A stretch of 64,000 bases of DNA. Origin: Oryzias latipes (lineage: Eukaryota > Chordata > Actinopteri > Beloniformes > Adrianichthyidae). The stretch lies in NCBI RefSeq assembly GCF_002234675.1, contig NC_019866.2:124001-188000 (forward strand), written 5' to 3'. The notes below the pieces were generated by a model, which was not told the DNA's origin, ran no database searches, and was given only the letters and a program-made list of their open reading frames with translations. Each line of letters opens with the position of its first letter. The first letter of the stretch is position 1. Made by a program: the position numbers and the translations under genes. This document shows positions 1 through 14,700 of the stretch, piece after piece.

Positions 1-540
1 AGACAGACCGTTTGGTTGGAAAGACCGAGCGGCACCTGCAGACACAAGAACATATGAGAACATGTTGTTTTTCTCAGAGGGATCCTACCCATTAGATCAA
101 ATCTTCTCTGTAAACGGGGTCACTGCAGTGGCTGGAATAATGTACAGGAACATGTGTGCAGAATATGAACTGGAAACCCCAAGGTCAAAATGGGAAACAC
201 CTCTGAAGGTGGTAGAGAATGAGAGGGCAAAGATCCTGTGGGACTTCCAGATCCAGACTGATAGGATGGTAATGGAGAACCAACCAGACATTGTAGTGGT
301 GGATAAAGAACAGAGGAAAGCCGTTGTGGTGGATGTGGCAGTGCCAAGCGATGGGAACATCAGGAAGAAGGAACATGAGAAACTGGAGAAATACCAGGGA
401 CTCAGAGAAGAACTGGAGAAAGCCTGGAAAGTGAAGGTGACAGTGGTGCCTGTGGTAATTGGAACACTGGGGTCAGTAACCCCCAAACTGGAGGAGGGGC
501 TACAACAGATACCTGGAAAGACCTCAGACCTCTCAGTCTA
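1..540 (+). mobile_element. 3' end of an RLE-type non-LTR retrotransposon (R2/R4/Rex6-like), truncated
   Basis: The frame from about 62 encodes a peptide containing QPDIVVVDKEQRKAVVVDVA. This is the PD..D signature of the restriction-like endonuclease found at the C-terminus of R2/R4/Rex6-type retrotransposons, where it nicks target DNA for target-primed reverse transcription. It is followed by the usual basic, K/E-rich segment and a 'TPKLEEGLQQIPG' tail common in fish copies. The reverse-transcriptase part is missing and no good start codon context exists, so this is a 5'-truncated dead copy that may extend past the left edge. The reading frame runs into a CA/TA microsatellite, typical of the simple-repeat tails of such elements. 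Family assignment within the RLE clade is from memory of related fish sequences. Confidence 0.75.
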
Positions 541-566
541 TCTGTCTGTCTGTCTCTCTGTCTTTA

Positions 567-2067
<1,501 letters not shown>

Positions 2068-4246
2068 GAGTGAGAAAGAGAGAAAAAAGGATGAGGCAGA
2101 CAGAGAAAGAGTGAAACAGAAAGAGGAAGAGTGAAACAGAAAGAGGAAGAGTGAGACAGAAAGAGGAGGAGTGAAACAAAAAGAGGAAGAGTGAGACAGA
2201 AAGAGGAAGGGTGAAACAGACAGAGAAAGAGTGAGACAGAAAGAGGAAGAATGAGACATAAATAGGAAGAGTGAAACAGAAAGAGGAAGAGTGAAACAGA
2301 AAGAGGAAGAGTGAGACAGAAAGAGGAGGAGTGAAAGAAAAAGAGGAAGAGTGAGACAGAAAGAGGGAGAGTGAAACAGAAAGAGGAAGGGTGAAACAGA
2401 AAGAGGAAGAATGAGACATAAATAGGAAGAGTGAAACAGAAAGAGGAAGAATGAGACAGACAGAGAAAGAGTGAGGCAGAAAGAGGAAGAGTGAAACAGA
2501 AAGAGAAAGAGTGAAACAGACAGAGGAAGGGTGAGACATGAATAGTAAGAGTGAGACAGAAAGAAGAAGACTGAGGCAGACAGAGAAAGAGTGAAAGAGA
2601 AAGAGTGAGACAGAAAGAGGAAGAGTGAGACAGAGAGATAAATAGTGAGACAGAAAGAGGAAGAGTGAGACAGAAAGAGGAAGAATGAGACATAAATAGT
2701 AAGAGTGAGACAGAAAGAGGAAGAGTGAGACAGAAAGAGGGAGAGTGAAATAGAAATACGAAGAGGAAGACAGAAAGAAGAAAAGTGAGGCAGACAGAAA
2801 AAGAGTGAAACAGAAAGAGGAAGAACGAGACATAAATAGGAAGAGTGAGACAGAAAGAGGAAGAGTGAAACATAAAGAGAAAGAGTGAAACAGACAGAGG
2901 AAGGGTGAGACATAAATAGTAAGAGTGAGACAGAAAGAAGAAGAGTGAGACAGACAGAGAAAGAGTGAAACAGAAAGAGAAAGAGTGAAACAGGAAGAGG
3001 AAGGGTGAGACATTAATAGTAAGAGTGAGACAGAAAGAGGAAGAGTGAGACAGAAAGAGGAAGAGTGAGACAGAGAAATAAATAGTGAGACAGAAAGAGG
3101 AAGAGTGAGACAGACAGAGAAAGAGCGAGACAGAAAGAGGGCGAATGAGACAGAAAGAGGAAGAGATAAGCAGGCAGAGAAAGAGTGAAACAGACAGAGA
3201 TAGAGTGAGACAGAAAGAGGAAGAATGAGACATAAATAGGAAGAGTGAAACAGAAAGAGGAAGAGTGAGACAGACAGAGAAAGAGTGAAACAGAAAGAGG
3301 AAGAGTGAAACAGAAAGAGGAAGAGTGAGACAGAAAGAGGAGGAGTGAAAGAAAAAGAGGAAGAGTGAGACAGAAAGAGGAAGAGTGAAACAGAAAGAGG
3401 AAGGGTGAAACAGAAAGAGGAAGAATGAGACATAAATAGGAAGAGTGAAACAGAAAGAGGAAGAATGAGACAGAAAGAGGAAGAGTGAGACAGAGAAATA
3501 AATAGTGAGACAGAAAGAGGAAGAGTGAGACAGACAGAGATAGAGCGAGACAGAAAGAGGGCGAATGAGACAGAAAGAGGAAGAGATAAGCAGGCAGAGA
3601 AAGAGTGAAACAGACAGAGAAAGAGTGAGACAGAAAGAGGAAGAATGAGACGTAAATAGGAAGAGTGAGACAGAAAGAGGAAGAGTGAAATAGAAATACG
3701 AAGAGGAAGACAGAAAGAAGAAAAGTGAGGCAGACAAAAAAAGAGTGAAACAGAAAGAGGAAGAGTGAGACAGAAAGAGGAAGAGTGAGACAGACAGAGA
3801 AAAAGTGAGACAGAAAGAGGAATAATGAGACATAAATAGGAAGAGTGAGGCAGACAGAGAAAGAGTGAAAGAGAACGAGAAAGAGTGAGACAGAAAGAGG
3901 AAGAGAGAGAAATAGTGAGACAGAAAGAGGAAGAATAAGACATAAATAGGAAGTGTGAGACAAAAAGTGGAAGAGTGAAACAGACAGAGAAAGAGAGAAA
4001 CAGGAAGAGGAAGGGTGAGACATAAATAGTTAGAGTGAGACAGAAAGAGGAAGAGTGAGACAGAAAGAGGAAGAATGAGACAGAAAGAGGAAGAGTGAGA
4101 CAGAAAGAGGAAAAATGAGACAGAAAGAGGAAGAATGAAACAGAAAGAGGAAGAGTGAGACAAAAAGAGGAAGAGTGAGACAGAAAGAGGAAGAGTGAGA
4201 CAGAAAGAGGAAGAGTGAGACAGACAGAGAAAGAGTGAGGCAGACA
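2068..4246. repeat. 20-bp purine-rich minisatellite, about 2.2 kb
   Basis: The unit is close to AAGAGTGAGACAGAAAGAGG with point variants (aaacag, cagacagaga, cataaatagg), repeated over 100 times. The + strand is nearly pure purine plus T at one position. Because 20 is not a multiple of 3 and the units lack stops on the - strand, all three - frames stay open for hundreds of codons of S/L/F/C-rich peptide. These are not genes. Larger blocks recur (for example around 3160-3240 and 3580-3660), showing segmental duplication inside the array. Confidence 0.95.
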
Positions 4247-4984
4247 GATCAAGATGGATAGAGAGAGTAGTTTCTGAAAAAATTGTTGTGGGGTGAAGTA
4301 TAGAGGAGAAAACCAAAGACTACATTGGTCATTAAGAGTGAACGCATCAAAAAAGTGGGGTTTGGGTTCAGATCACTTTATATTTTTTCTGCTTGGACGT
4401 TTTGAAAGTTTCTGCTGGAGTTAAACTGTCATAAAAATCCGTCAGAAGGTCACAAGAGAGGACTTTGTGGATAGAGTTGTGACTTTAGTGGAACGGCTTT
4501 TTAGTGGCTAACAGGTCCTCGTTAGCTTGATTTCTAAAGCTTTTTTTATAATAATCTACTGCCAGCTGTGAGTTCTTCCCAGCTCTGTGCTTGAAGAAGA
4601 TAAGCCTTCATATATGAGGATTGTGTAACCTTGTTTTGTGTCTCTCGTGTGTAAATGTGTTGTTCTCTGTCCGTCCTGCAGCAGGACAGTAGCCTGAAGA
4701 TACAAACACATAAACACATTTTCCAGAACAATCTTCAGTCAGCATTCCTTCAGCTGTGCCTGTGAGACAGCGAGCAGGGCTGCAGAACCAGCTGCTGTTT
4801 GTTTATGTTTGTGTCTTCAGATAATCTGGAAGAAACAGAGCGCTGCAGCCATGACGTCAAGTGGGAGGAGAAAGTAGCCCTATCAGGCAGGTGACAGGTG
4901 TTCGGTGGGCGGGGCTTACAGCACCACCAGCCTGTTCCACGCTGATAGAGCTTGAGCCGCGAGGTTCCAGCTGACGTGAGCGGA

Positions 4985-5134
4985 GCTGCTGTCAGAGTTC
5001 TGAGGAGGGTCTACAGGTGGAGGTTCTGTCAGAGTTCTGAGGAGGGTCTGCAGGTGGAGGTTCTGTCAGAGTTCTGAGGAGGGTCTGCAGGTGGAGGTTC
5101 TGTCAGAGTTCTGAGGACCTTGCAGCTGGCGGCG
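4985..5134 (+). promoter_or_regulatory. wnk4: Candidate non-coding first exon of wnk4 with 37-bp repeats
   Basis: Between 4985 and 5117 a 37-bp unit (TCTGTCAGAGTTCTGAGGAG plus GGTCTGCAGGTGGAGGT) is repeated about three and a half times. At 5135 the sequence GGTAAGTA is a near-consensus splice donor. A good acceptor, TCACAG, ends at 5426, two bases before the ATG of the first coding exon. This suggests a 5' UTR exon ending at 5134 and a 292-bp 5' UTR intron. No TATA box is evident. This is inferred from splice-site strength only; exon 1 might instead be transcribed directly through the ATG. Confidence 0.3.
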
Positions 5135-5428
5135 GTAAGTACAGTGTGCTCGGTGGATCGATCCGTTCTCGATGATGACAGCTGCATCGGTGCTTTGGAA
5201 ACAGCAGCCTTCCAAAATAAAAGTCTGAACATTTTCAAACATCTAAAACAAACTGCTGAAGCTTCAGGACGTTCTTTTTGAGTTATGTTCTGAAACTAAC
5301 TATGATGCTGAAATAGACTCCACCCACTACGGTTGTTTCTCTGCTGACCTTTGACCTCCAAACATCCGGGTATTTTTGCCAGGAGCTCCCCGTCGTCACT
5401 GAGGTACTGGTGCTGTTGGGTCACAGAG

Positions 5429-5767
5429 ATGCTGCACTCCGCTGAAGATGAAGAAGAGGAGAACTCTGCTCTTCATCTCAAGGACTCCGACCAATCAGAG
5501 GCTTCCGATCCACACACAGGTCATGATGTCAGCTCAGACTCTGCCGATGAAATGGGCATCAATCTCTCAGAATTAAACAGTGAGATATTACCATGGCAAC
5601 GCACCCAGGAGGAGGAGCACGACGAAGAGGAAATGAACGCTGTGGCGTCGTCGCCTGATGGGCGGTTCCTGAAGTTCAACATCGAGATCGGGAGGGGCTC
5701 CTTCAAAACCGTTTACAAAGGGCTGGACACGGAGACCACAGTGGAGGTGGCCTGGTGCGAGCTCCAG
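5429..5767 (+). CDS. wnk4: wnk4 exon 1: acidic N-terminus and start of kinase domain
   Basis: The ATG at 5429 (context CAGAGATGC) is preceded in frame only by non-ATG codons. It opens a 113-codon exon: an acidic, S/D/E-rich leader of about 80 residues, then [19 protein letters not shown]. This carries the glycine-rich loop, the displaced catalytic Lys (codon 5705-5707) and the Cys of VAWC (codon 5756-5758). It ends CELQ at a phase-0 donor CAG|GTGAG. The leader is shorter than that of human WNK4. The giant 11-bp array begins only about five bases after this donor. Confidence 0.9.
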
Positions 5768-8700
5768 GTGAGACGCACAACAGACACACAACAGACTCAC
5801 AAAAGACTAACAACAGACCCACAACAGACTCAAAACGGACTCACAATAGACACACAACAGACTCACAAAAGACTAACAACAGACTCACAACAGACTCACA
5901 ACATACACACAATAGACTCACAACAGACTCACAACGGACACACAACAGACTCACAACGGACTCACAACATACACACAAAAGACTCACAATAGATACACAA
6001 CGGACTCACAACAGACACACAATAGACACACAACAGACTCACAGCAGACACACAACAGACACACAACAGTCTCACAACAGACTCAAAACTGACTCACAAT
6101 AGACACACAACAAACTCACAACGGACACACAACATACACACAATAGACTCACAACAGACTCACAACGGACACACAACAGACTCACAACAGATTCACAACA
6201 TACACACAAAAGACTCACAATAGATACACAACGGACTCACAACAGACACACAATAGACACACAACAGACTCACAGCAGACACACAACAGACACACAACAG
6301 TCTCACAATAGACTCAAAACGGACTCACAATAGACACACAACAAACTCACAACGGACACACAACATACACACAATAAACTCACAACAGACACACAACAGA
6401 CACACAAAAGACTCACAATAGACACACAACGGACTCACAAAAGACACACAATAGACATACAACAGACTCACAACAGCCACACAACAGTTACACAACAGAC
6501 ACACAATAGACTCACAACAGACTCAAAACGGACTCACAATAGACACACAACAAACTCACAACGGACACACAACATACACGCAATAGACTCACAACAGACT
6601 CACAACAGACACACAACATACACACAACAGACACGCAACAGACTCAAAACGGACACACAACAGACTCAAAACAGACTCACAACGGACACACAACATACAC
6701 AAAAAAGACTCACAACGTACACACAACAGACACACAAAAGACTCACAATAGACAGACAACGGACTCACAACAGACACACAATAGACACACAACAGACTCA
6801 CAACAGGCACACAACAGACACACAACAGACACACAATAGACTCACAACAGACTCAAAACGGACTCACAATAGACACACAACAAACTCACAACGGACACAA
6901 GACATACACACAGTAGACTCACAACAGACTCACAATAGACACACAACAGACACACAAGAGACTCAAAACAGACTCAAAACAGACACACAACAGACCCAAA
7001 ACAGACTCACAACAGACTCAAAACAGACTCACAATAGACACACAACAAACTCACAACGGACACAAAACATACACACCAAAGACTCACAACAGACTCACAA
7101 CAGACACACAACAGACTCAAAACGGACTCACAACAGACACACAACAGACTCAAAACAGACTCACAACAGACACACAATAGACACACAACGGACTCACAAC
7201 AGACACACAATAGACACACAACAGACTCACAACAGACACGCAACAGACTAACAAAAGACTAACAACAGACACACAACAGACTCACAACAGACTCAAAACG
7301 GACTCACAATAGACACAAAGTAGACTCACAACAAACTCACAACAGACACACAACAGACACACAATAGACTCACAACAGACTTAAAACGGACTTACAATAG
7401 ACTCACAACAAACTCACAACGGACACACAACATACACACAATAAACTCACAACGTACACACAACAGACACACAAAAGACTCACAATAGACACACAACGGA
7501 CTCACAACAGACACACAATAGACACACAACAGACTCACAACAGGCACACAACAGACACACAACAGACACACAATAGACTCACAACAGACTCAAAACGGAC
7601 TCACAATAGACACACAACAAACTCACAACGGACACACAACATACACACAGTAGACTCACAACAGACTCACAACAGACACACAACAGACACACAACAGACT
7701 CAAAACGGACTCAAAACAGACACACAAAAGACTAACAACAGACTCACAACAGACTCAAAACAGACTCACAATAGACACACAACAAACTCACAACGGACAC
7801 ACAACATACACACAAAAGACTCACAACAGACTTACAACAGACACACAACAGACTCAAAACGGACTCACAACAGACACACAACAGACACACAACAGACTCA
7901 AAACAGACTCACAACAGACACACAATAGACACACAACAGACACACAACGGAAACACAACATACACACAATAGACTCACAACGTACACACAACAGACACAC
8001 AAAAGACTCACAATAGACACACAACGGACACACAACATACACACAGTAGACTCACAACAGACTCACAACAGACACACAACAGACACACAACAGACTCAAA
8101 ACGGACTCAAAACAGACACACAAAAGACTAACAACAGACTCACAACAGACTCAAAACAGACTCACAATAGACACACAACAAACTCACAACGGACACACAA
8201 CAGACACACAACAGACTCAAAACAGACTCACAACAGACACACAATAGACACACAACGGACTCACAACAGACACACAATAGATACACAACAGACTCACAAC
8301 AGACACGCAACAGACTCACAAAAGACTAACAACAGACTCACAACAGACTCAAAACGGACTCACAATAGACACAAAGTAGACTCACAACAGACTCACAACA
8401 GACACACAACAGACACACAATAGACTCACAACAGACTCAAAACGGACTTACAATAGACACACAACAAACTCACAACGGACACACAACATACACACAGTAG
8501 ACTCACAACAGACTCACAACAGACACACAAAAGACTCACAACGGACACACAACGGACTCACAACAGACACACAAAAGACTAACGACAGACTCACAACAGA
8601 CTCAAAACGGACTCACAATAGACACACAACAAACTCACAACGGACACACAACATACACACCAAAGACTCACAACAGACTCACAACAGACACACAACAGAC

Positions 8701-11700
8701 TCAAAACGGACTCACAACAGACACACAACAGACACACAACAGACTCAAAACAGACACACAATAGACACACAACAGACTCACAACAGACACACAACAGACA
8801 CCCAACAGACTCACAAAAGACTAACAACAGACTCACAACAGACTCAAAACGGACTCACAATACACACACAACAAACTCACAACGGACACACAACATACAA
8901 ACAAAAGACTCACAACAGACTCACAACAGACACACAACAGACTCAAAACGGACACACAACATACACACCAAAGACTCACAACAGACACACAACAGACACC
9001 CAACAGACTCACAAAAGACTAACAACAGACTCACAACAGACTCAAAGCGGACTTACAATAGACACACAACAAACTCACAACGGAAACACAACATACACAC
9101 AATAGACTCACAACGTACACACAACAGACACACAAAAGACTCACAATAGACACACAACGGACACACAACATACACACAGTAGACTCACAACAGACTCACA
9201 ACAGACACACAACAGACTCAAAACGGACTCAAAACAGACACACAAAAGACTAACAACGGACACACAACATACACACAGTAGACTCACAACAGACTCACAA
9301 CAGACACACAACAGACACACAACAGACTCAAAACGGACTCAAAACAGACACACAAAAGACTAACAACAGACTCACAACAGACTCAAAACAGACTCACAAT
9401 AGACACACAACAAACTCACAACGGACACACAACAGACACACAACAGACTCAAAACAGACTCACAACAGACACACAATAGACACACAACGGACTCACAACA
9501 GACACACAATAGATACACAACAGACTCACAACAGACACGCAACAGACTCACAAAAGACTAACAACAGACTCACAACAGACTCAAAACGGACTCACAATAG
9601 ACACAAAGTAGACTCACAACAGACTCACAACAGACACACAACAGACACACAATAGACTCACAACAGACTCAAAACGGACTTACAATAGACACACAACAAA
9701 CTCACAACGGACACACAACATACACACAGTAGACTCACAACAGACTCACAACAGACACACAAAAGACTCACAACGGACACACAACGGACTCACAACAGAC
9801 ACACAAAAGACTAACGACAGACTCACAACAGACTCAAAACGGACTCACAATAGACACACAACAAACTCACAACGGACACACAACATACACACCAAAGACT
9901 CACAACAGACTCACAACAGACACACAACAGACTCAAAACGGACTCACAACAGACACACAACAGACACACAACAGACTCAAAACAGACACACAATAGACAC
10001 ACAACAGACTCACAACAGACACACAACAGACACCCAACAGACTCACAAAAGACTAACAACAGACTCACAACAGACTCAAAACGGACTCACAATACACACA
10101 CAACAAACTCACAACGGACACACAACATACAAACAAAAGACTCACAACAGACTCACAACAGACACACAACAGACTCAAAACGGACACACAACATACACAC
10201 CAAAGACTCACAACAGACACACAACAGACACCCAACAGACTCACAAAAGACTAACAACAGACTCACAACAGACTCAAAGCGGACTTACAATAGACACACA
10301 ACAAACTCACAACGGAAACACAACATACACACAATAGACTCACAACGTACACACAACAGACACACAAAAGACTCACAATAGACACACAACGGACACACAA
10401 CATACACACAGTAGACTCACAACAGACTCACAACAGACACACAACAGACTCAAAACGGACTCAAAACAGACACACAAAAGACTAACAACAGACTCACAAC
10501 AGACTCAAAACAGACTCACAATAGACACACAACAAACTCACAACAGACACACAACAGACACACAAAAGACTCAAAACAGACTCACAACAGACACACAATA
10601 GACACACAACGGACTCACAACAGACACACAATAGATACACAACAGACTCACAACAGACACACAACAGATACGCAACAGACTCACAAAAGACTAACAACAG
10701 ACTCACAACAGACTCAAAACGGACTCACAATAGACACAAAGTAGACTCACAACAGACTCACAACAGACACACAACAGACACACAATAGACTCACAACAGA
10801 CTCAAAACGGACTTACAATAGACACACAACAAACTCACAACGGACACACAACATACACACAGTAGACTCACAACAGACTCACAACAGACACACAATAGAC
10901 TCACAACAGACTCAAAACGGACTTACAATAGACACACAACAAACTCACAACGGACACACAACATACACACAGTAGACTCACAACAGACTCACAACAGACA
11001 CACAAAAGACTCACAACGGACACACAACGGACTCACAACAGACACACAAAAGACTAACGACAGACTCACAACAGACTCAAAACGGACTCACAATAGACAC
11101 ACAACAAACTCACAACGGACACACAACATACACACCAAAGACTCACAACAGACTCACAACAGACACACAACAGACTCAAAACGGACTCACAACAGACACA
11201 CAACAGACTCAAAACAGACACACAATAGACACACAACAGACTCACAACAGACACACAACAGACACCCAACAGACTCACAAAAGACTAACAACAGACTCAC
11301 AACAGACTCAAAACGGACTCACAATACACACACAACAAACTCACAACGGACACACAACATACAAACAAAAGACTCACAACAGACTCACAACAGACACACA
11401 ACAGACTCAAAACGGACTCACAACAGACACACAACAGACTCACAACAGACACACAATAGACACACAACAGACTCACAACAGACACACAACAGACACGCAA
11501 CAGACTCACAAAAGACTAACAACAGACTCACAACAGACACACAACAGACACACAACAGACTCAAAACGGACTCACAACAGACAAACAAAGGACTAACAAC
11601 AGACTCAAAACGGACTCACAATAGACACACAACAAACTCACAACGGACAAACAACATACACACAAAAGACTCACAACAGACTTACAAAAGACACACAACA

Positions 11701-14700
11701 GACAAACAACAGACACACAACAGACTCAAAATGGACTCACAACAGACACACAATAGACACACAACGGACTCACAATAGACACACAAGGGCCTCACAACAG
11801 ACACACAATAGACTCACAACAGACACACAATAGACTCACAACAGACTCAAAACGGACTTACAATAGACACACAACAAACTCACAACGGACACACAACATA
11901 CACACAGTAGACTCACAACAGACTCACAACAGACACACAATAGACTCACAACAGACTCAAAACGGACTTACAATAGACACACAACAAACTCACAACGGAC
12001 ACACAACATACACACAGTAGACTCACAACAGACTCACAACAGACACACAAAAGACTCACAACGGACACACAACGGACTCACAACAGACACACAAAAGACT
12101 AACGACAGACTCACAACAGACTCAAAACGGACTCACAATAGACACACAACAAACTCACAACGGACACACAACATACACACCAAAGACTCACAACAGACTC
12201 ACAACAGACACACAACAGACTCAAAACGGACTCACAACAGACACACAACAGACTCAAAACAGACACACAATAGACACACAACAGACTCACAACAGACACA
12301 CAACAGACACCCAACAGACTCACAAAAGACTAACAACAGACTCACAACAGACTCAAAACGGACTCACAATACACACACAACAAACTCACAACGGACACAC
12401 AACATACAAACAAAAGACTCACAACAGACTCACAACAGACACACAACAGACTCAAAACGGACTCACAACAGACACACAACAGACTCACAACAGACACACA
12501 ATAGACACACAACAGACTCACAACAGACACACAACAGACACGCAACAGACTCACAAAAGACTAACAACAGACTCACAACAGACACACAACAGACACACAA
12601 CAGACTCAAAACGGACTCACAACAGACAAACAAAGGACTAACAACAGACTCAAAACGGACTCACAATAGACACACAACAAACTCACAACGGACAAACAAC
12701 ATACACACAAAAGACTCACAACAGACTTACAAAAGACACACAACAGACAAACAACAGACACACAACAGACTCAAAATGGACTCACAACAGACACACAATA
12801 GACACACAACGGACTCACAATAGACACACAAGGGCCTCACAACAGACACACAATAGACACACAACAGACACAGAAAAGACTCAAAACTGTTCACAGAGTA
12901 AAACAGAAGGAGTCAGGCAGGATAAATCAGCAGGACTTAAAAGAGACTTTAAAGAATTCAAAAGGATCTGAGGCTTGCTGATGTTCTCAGACACAACATT
13001 CGACATAAACATGGAACTTTTCACAGCAGCCTGATCCTCAGTCAAGGAGTTTTGAAACATCTCTAATGAAACATGAAGCCCGTCTTTTTTCCATTCACGC
13101 TCCGTGCGACAGCAAGAGCGTCTGAGCGCACGAGTGCTTTTGTTTATCCAAGGCTCCGGGGCCGGTTTACAGCGTTTAACCTTAAATGGAGCAATAACGT
13201 CTAAAATGCCAACAAACAGAGTTAAAATTGCACGCCAAAACACTGTCGTGCGTGTTGACGGTGTCCTCTCCAGTACAGACTGTGCTAACATGACTCAGCA
13301 CTTTGCTGGAGCACTGAAACACACATGATATCTGTGTGCACGCACATGGCTGCTGCTGATAACACACATGCACGTGTGCGTTCTGGTTTGTCACATCGCA
13401 GAGTTTGATCAATAAATGATGTAAGATTGACACAAATTATAATTTTGTCGCCTGGAAACGCACTTTAATTCAAGTCAATTCAGTTTTATTTGTATAGCCC
13501 AAACTCACAACAACAGTCGTCTCGACGGGCTTCGTATCAGTAATTGAAAAAGTAAAACAAAAAATCAAAAGGATCATGAAAACATAGAATTCAGTAGGAG
13601 AATATTAAAATGAACTAACAAACTGACTAAACTAAACTGGCATCCCTGCCCTTAGACCCCCCTTCGCGGTAAGGAAAAACTCCTGAAAAAACCGGATTCC
13701 GGAAAAAACGAAGAAACCTCGGGGGTGTCCACATGAAGGAGGGATCCTCCCCCAGGACGGACAGGCGATTTACCAGAACTCTTAGAGAAGAATTAACTTA
13801 TCTAAATCTACAACTACATATATAAAGTCCAGCAGACGAGCTTCATACAGATGGAGTTGGGGGGGCAGTCAGGGGTGCGAGTCGAGCCGGAGACAGGAAC
13901 CACAGCCAGGTGTAGGAGCAGGAGCAGAGACGAGGTACTCGGTCAGGAACTGGAGCACGGATGAAACAACTGAAAGAGGAAAGAGGGACAATACATGAAT
14001 CACTGCACCAAACAGAGGCATGGAGAACTAAATGATGAATAATGATCAAGAATAGAGGAGAGGAAGGGTAGAAGTAGATGAGAATAGAGGACAGAACCCC
14101 AGAGCACCATAGTTACCCCAGCTTCAACTTTTAGCAGCCTTTTAAAAGAAATAGTTATTATTAAGTTTAATTTAAACAAACAAACATTAAGTTAAATAAT
14201 CTCTGAATACTAACTAGTCTGACAATAATCCTGTCCACAGAGGAATGTTTTCAGTCTAACTTTGAATGTAGAAACTGAGTCGGCCTCTCTTACATGAGCT
14301 GGGAGTTTATTCCATCAAACAGGGGCTTGGTGGCTTTAAACAAAGGTCTGAATGTTACAGATGTCCTTGAACTGTTCATGTTTGACCTTGAGGTTTAGAG
14401 AATTCCTCCAGGGTTTTGCTTTCTTTTTCAATTCAATCATTTCTTGTGTGTTCAGGGGGGTGTCCATGTGCGAGTGCATGTACATTTGTGCATGTGTGTG
14501 TCTGTGTGCACATTTGTGTGTGTTTGTGCATGTGCGTAGGTATGTTTGTGCGTGTGTATTTGTGCATGTGTTTGTGTGTATGTGTGTGATTGTACGTGTG
14601 TGTGTGTGTGTGTGTGTGTGATTGTACGTGAGTGTGTGTGTGTGTGTGTGATTGTACGTGAGTGCGTGGGTTTGTGCATGTGTGTTTGCTTGTGTTTTCG

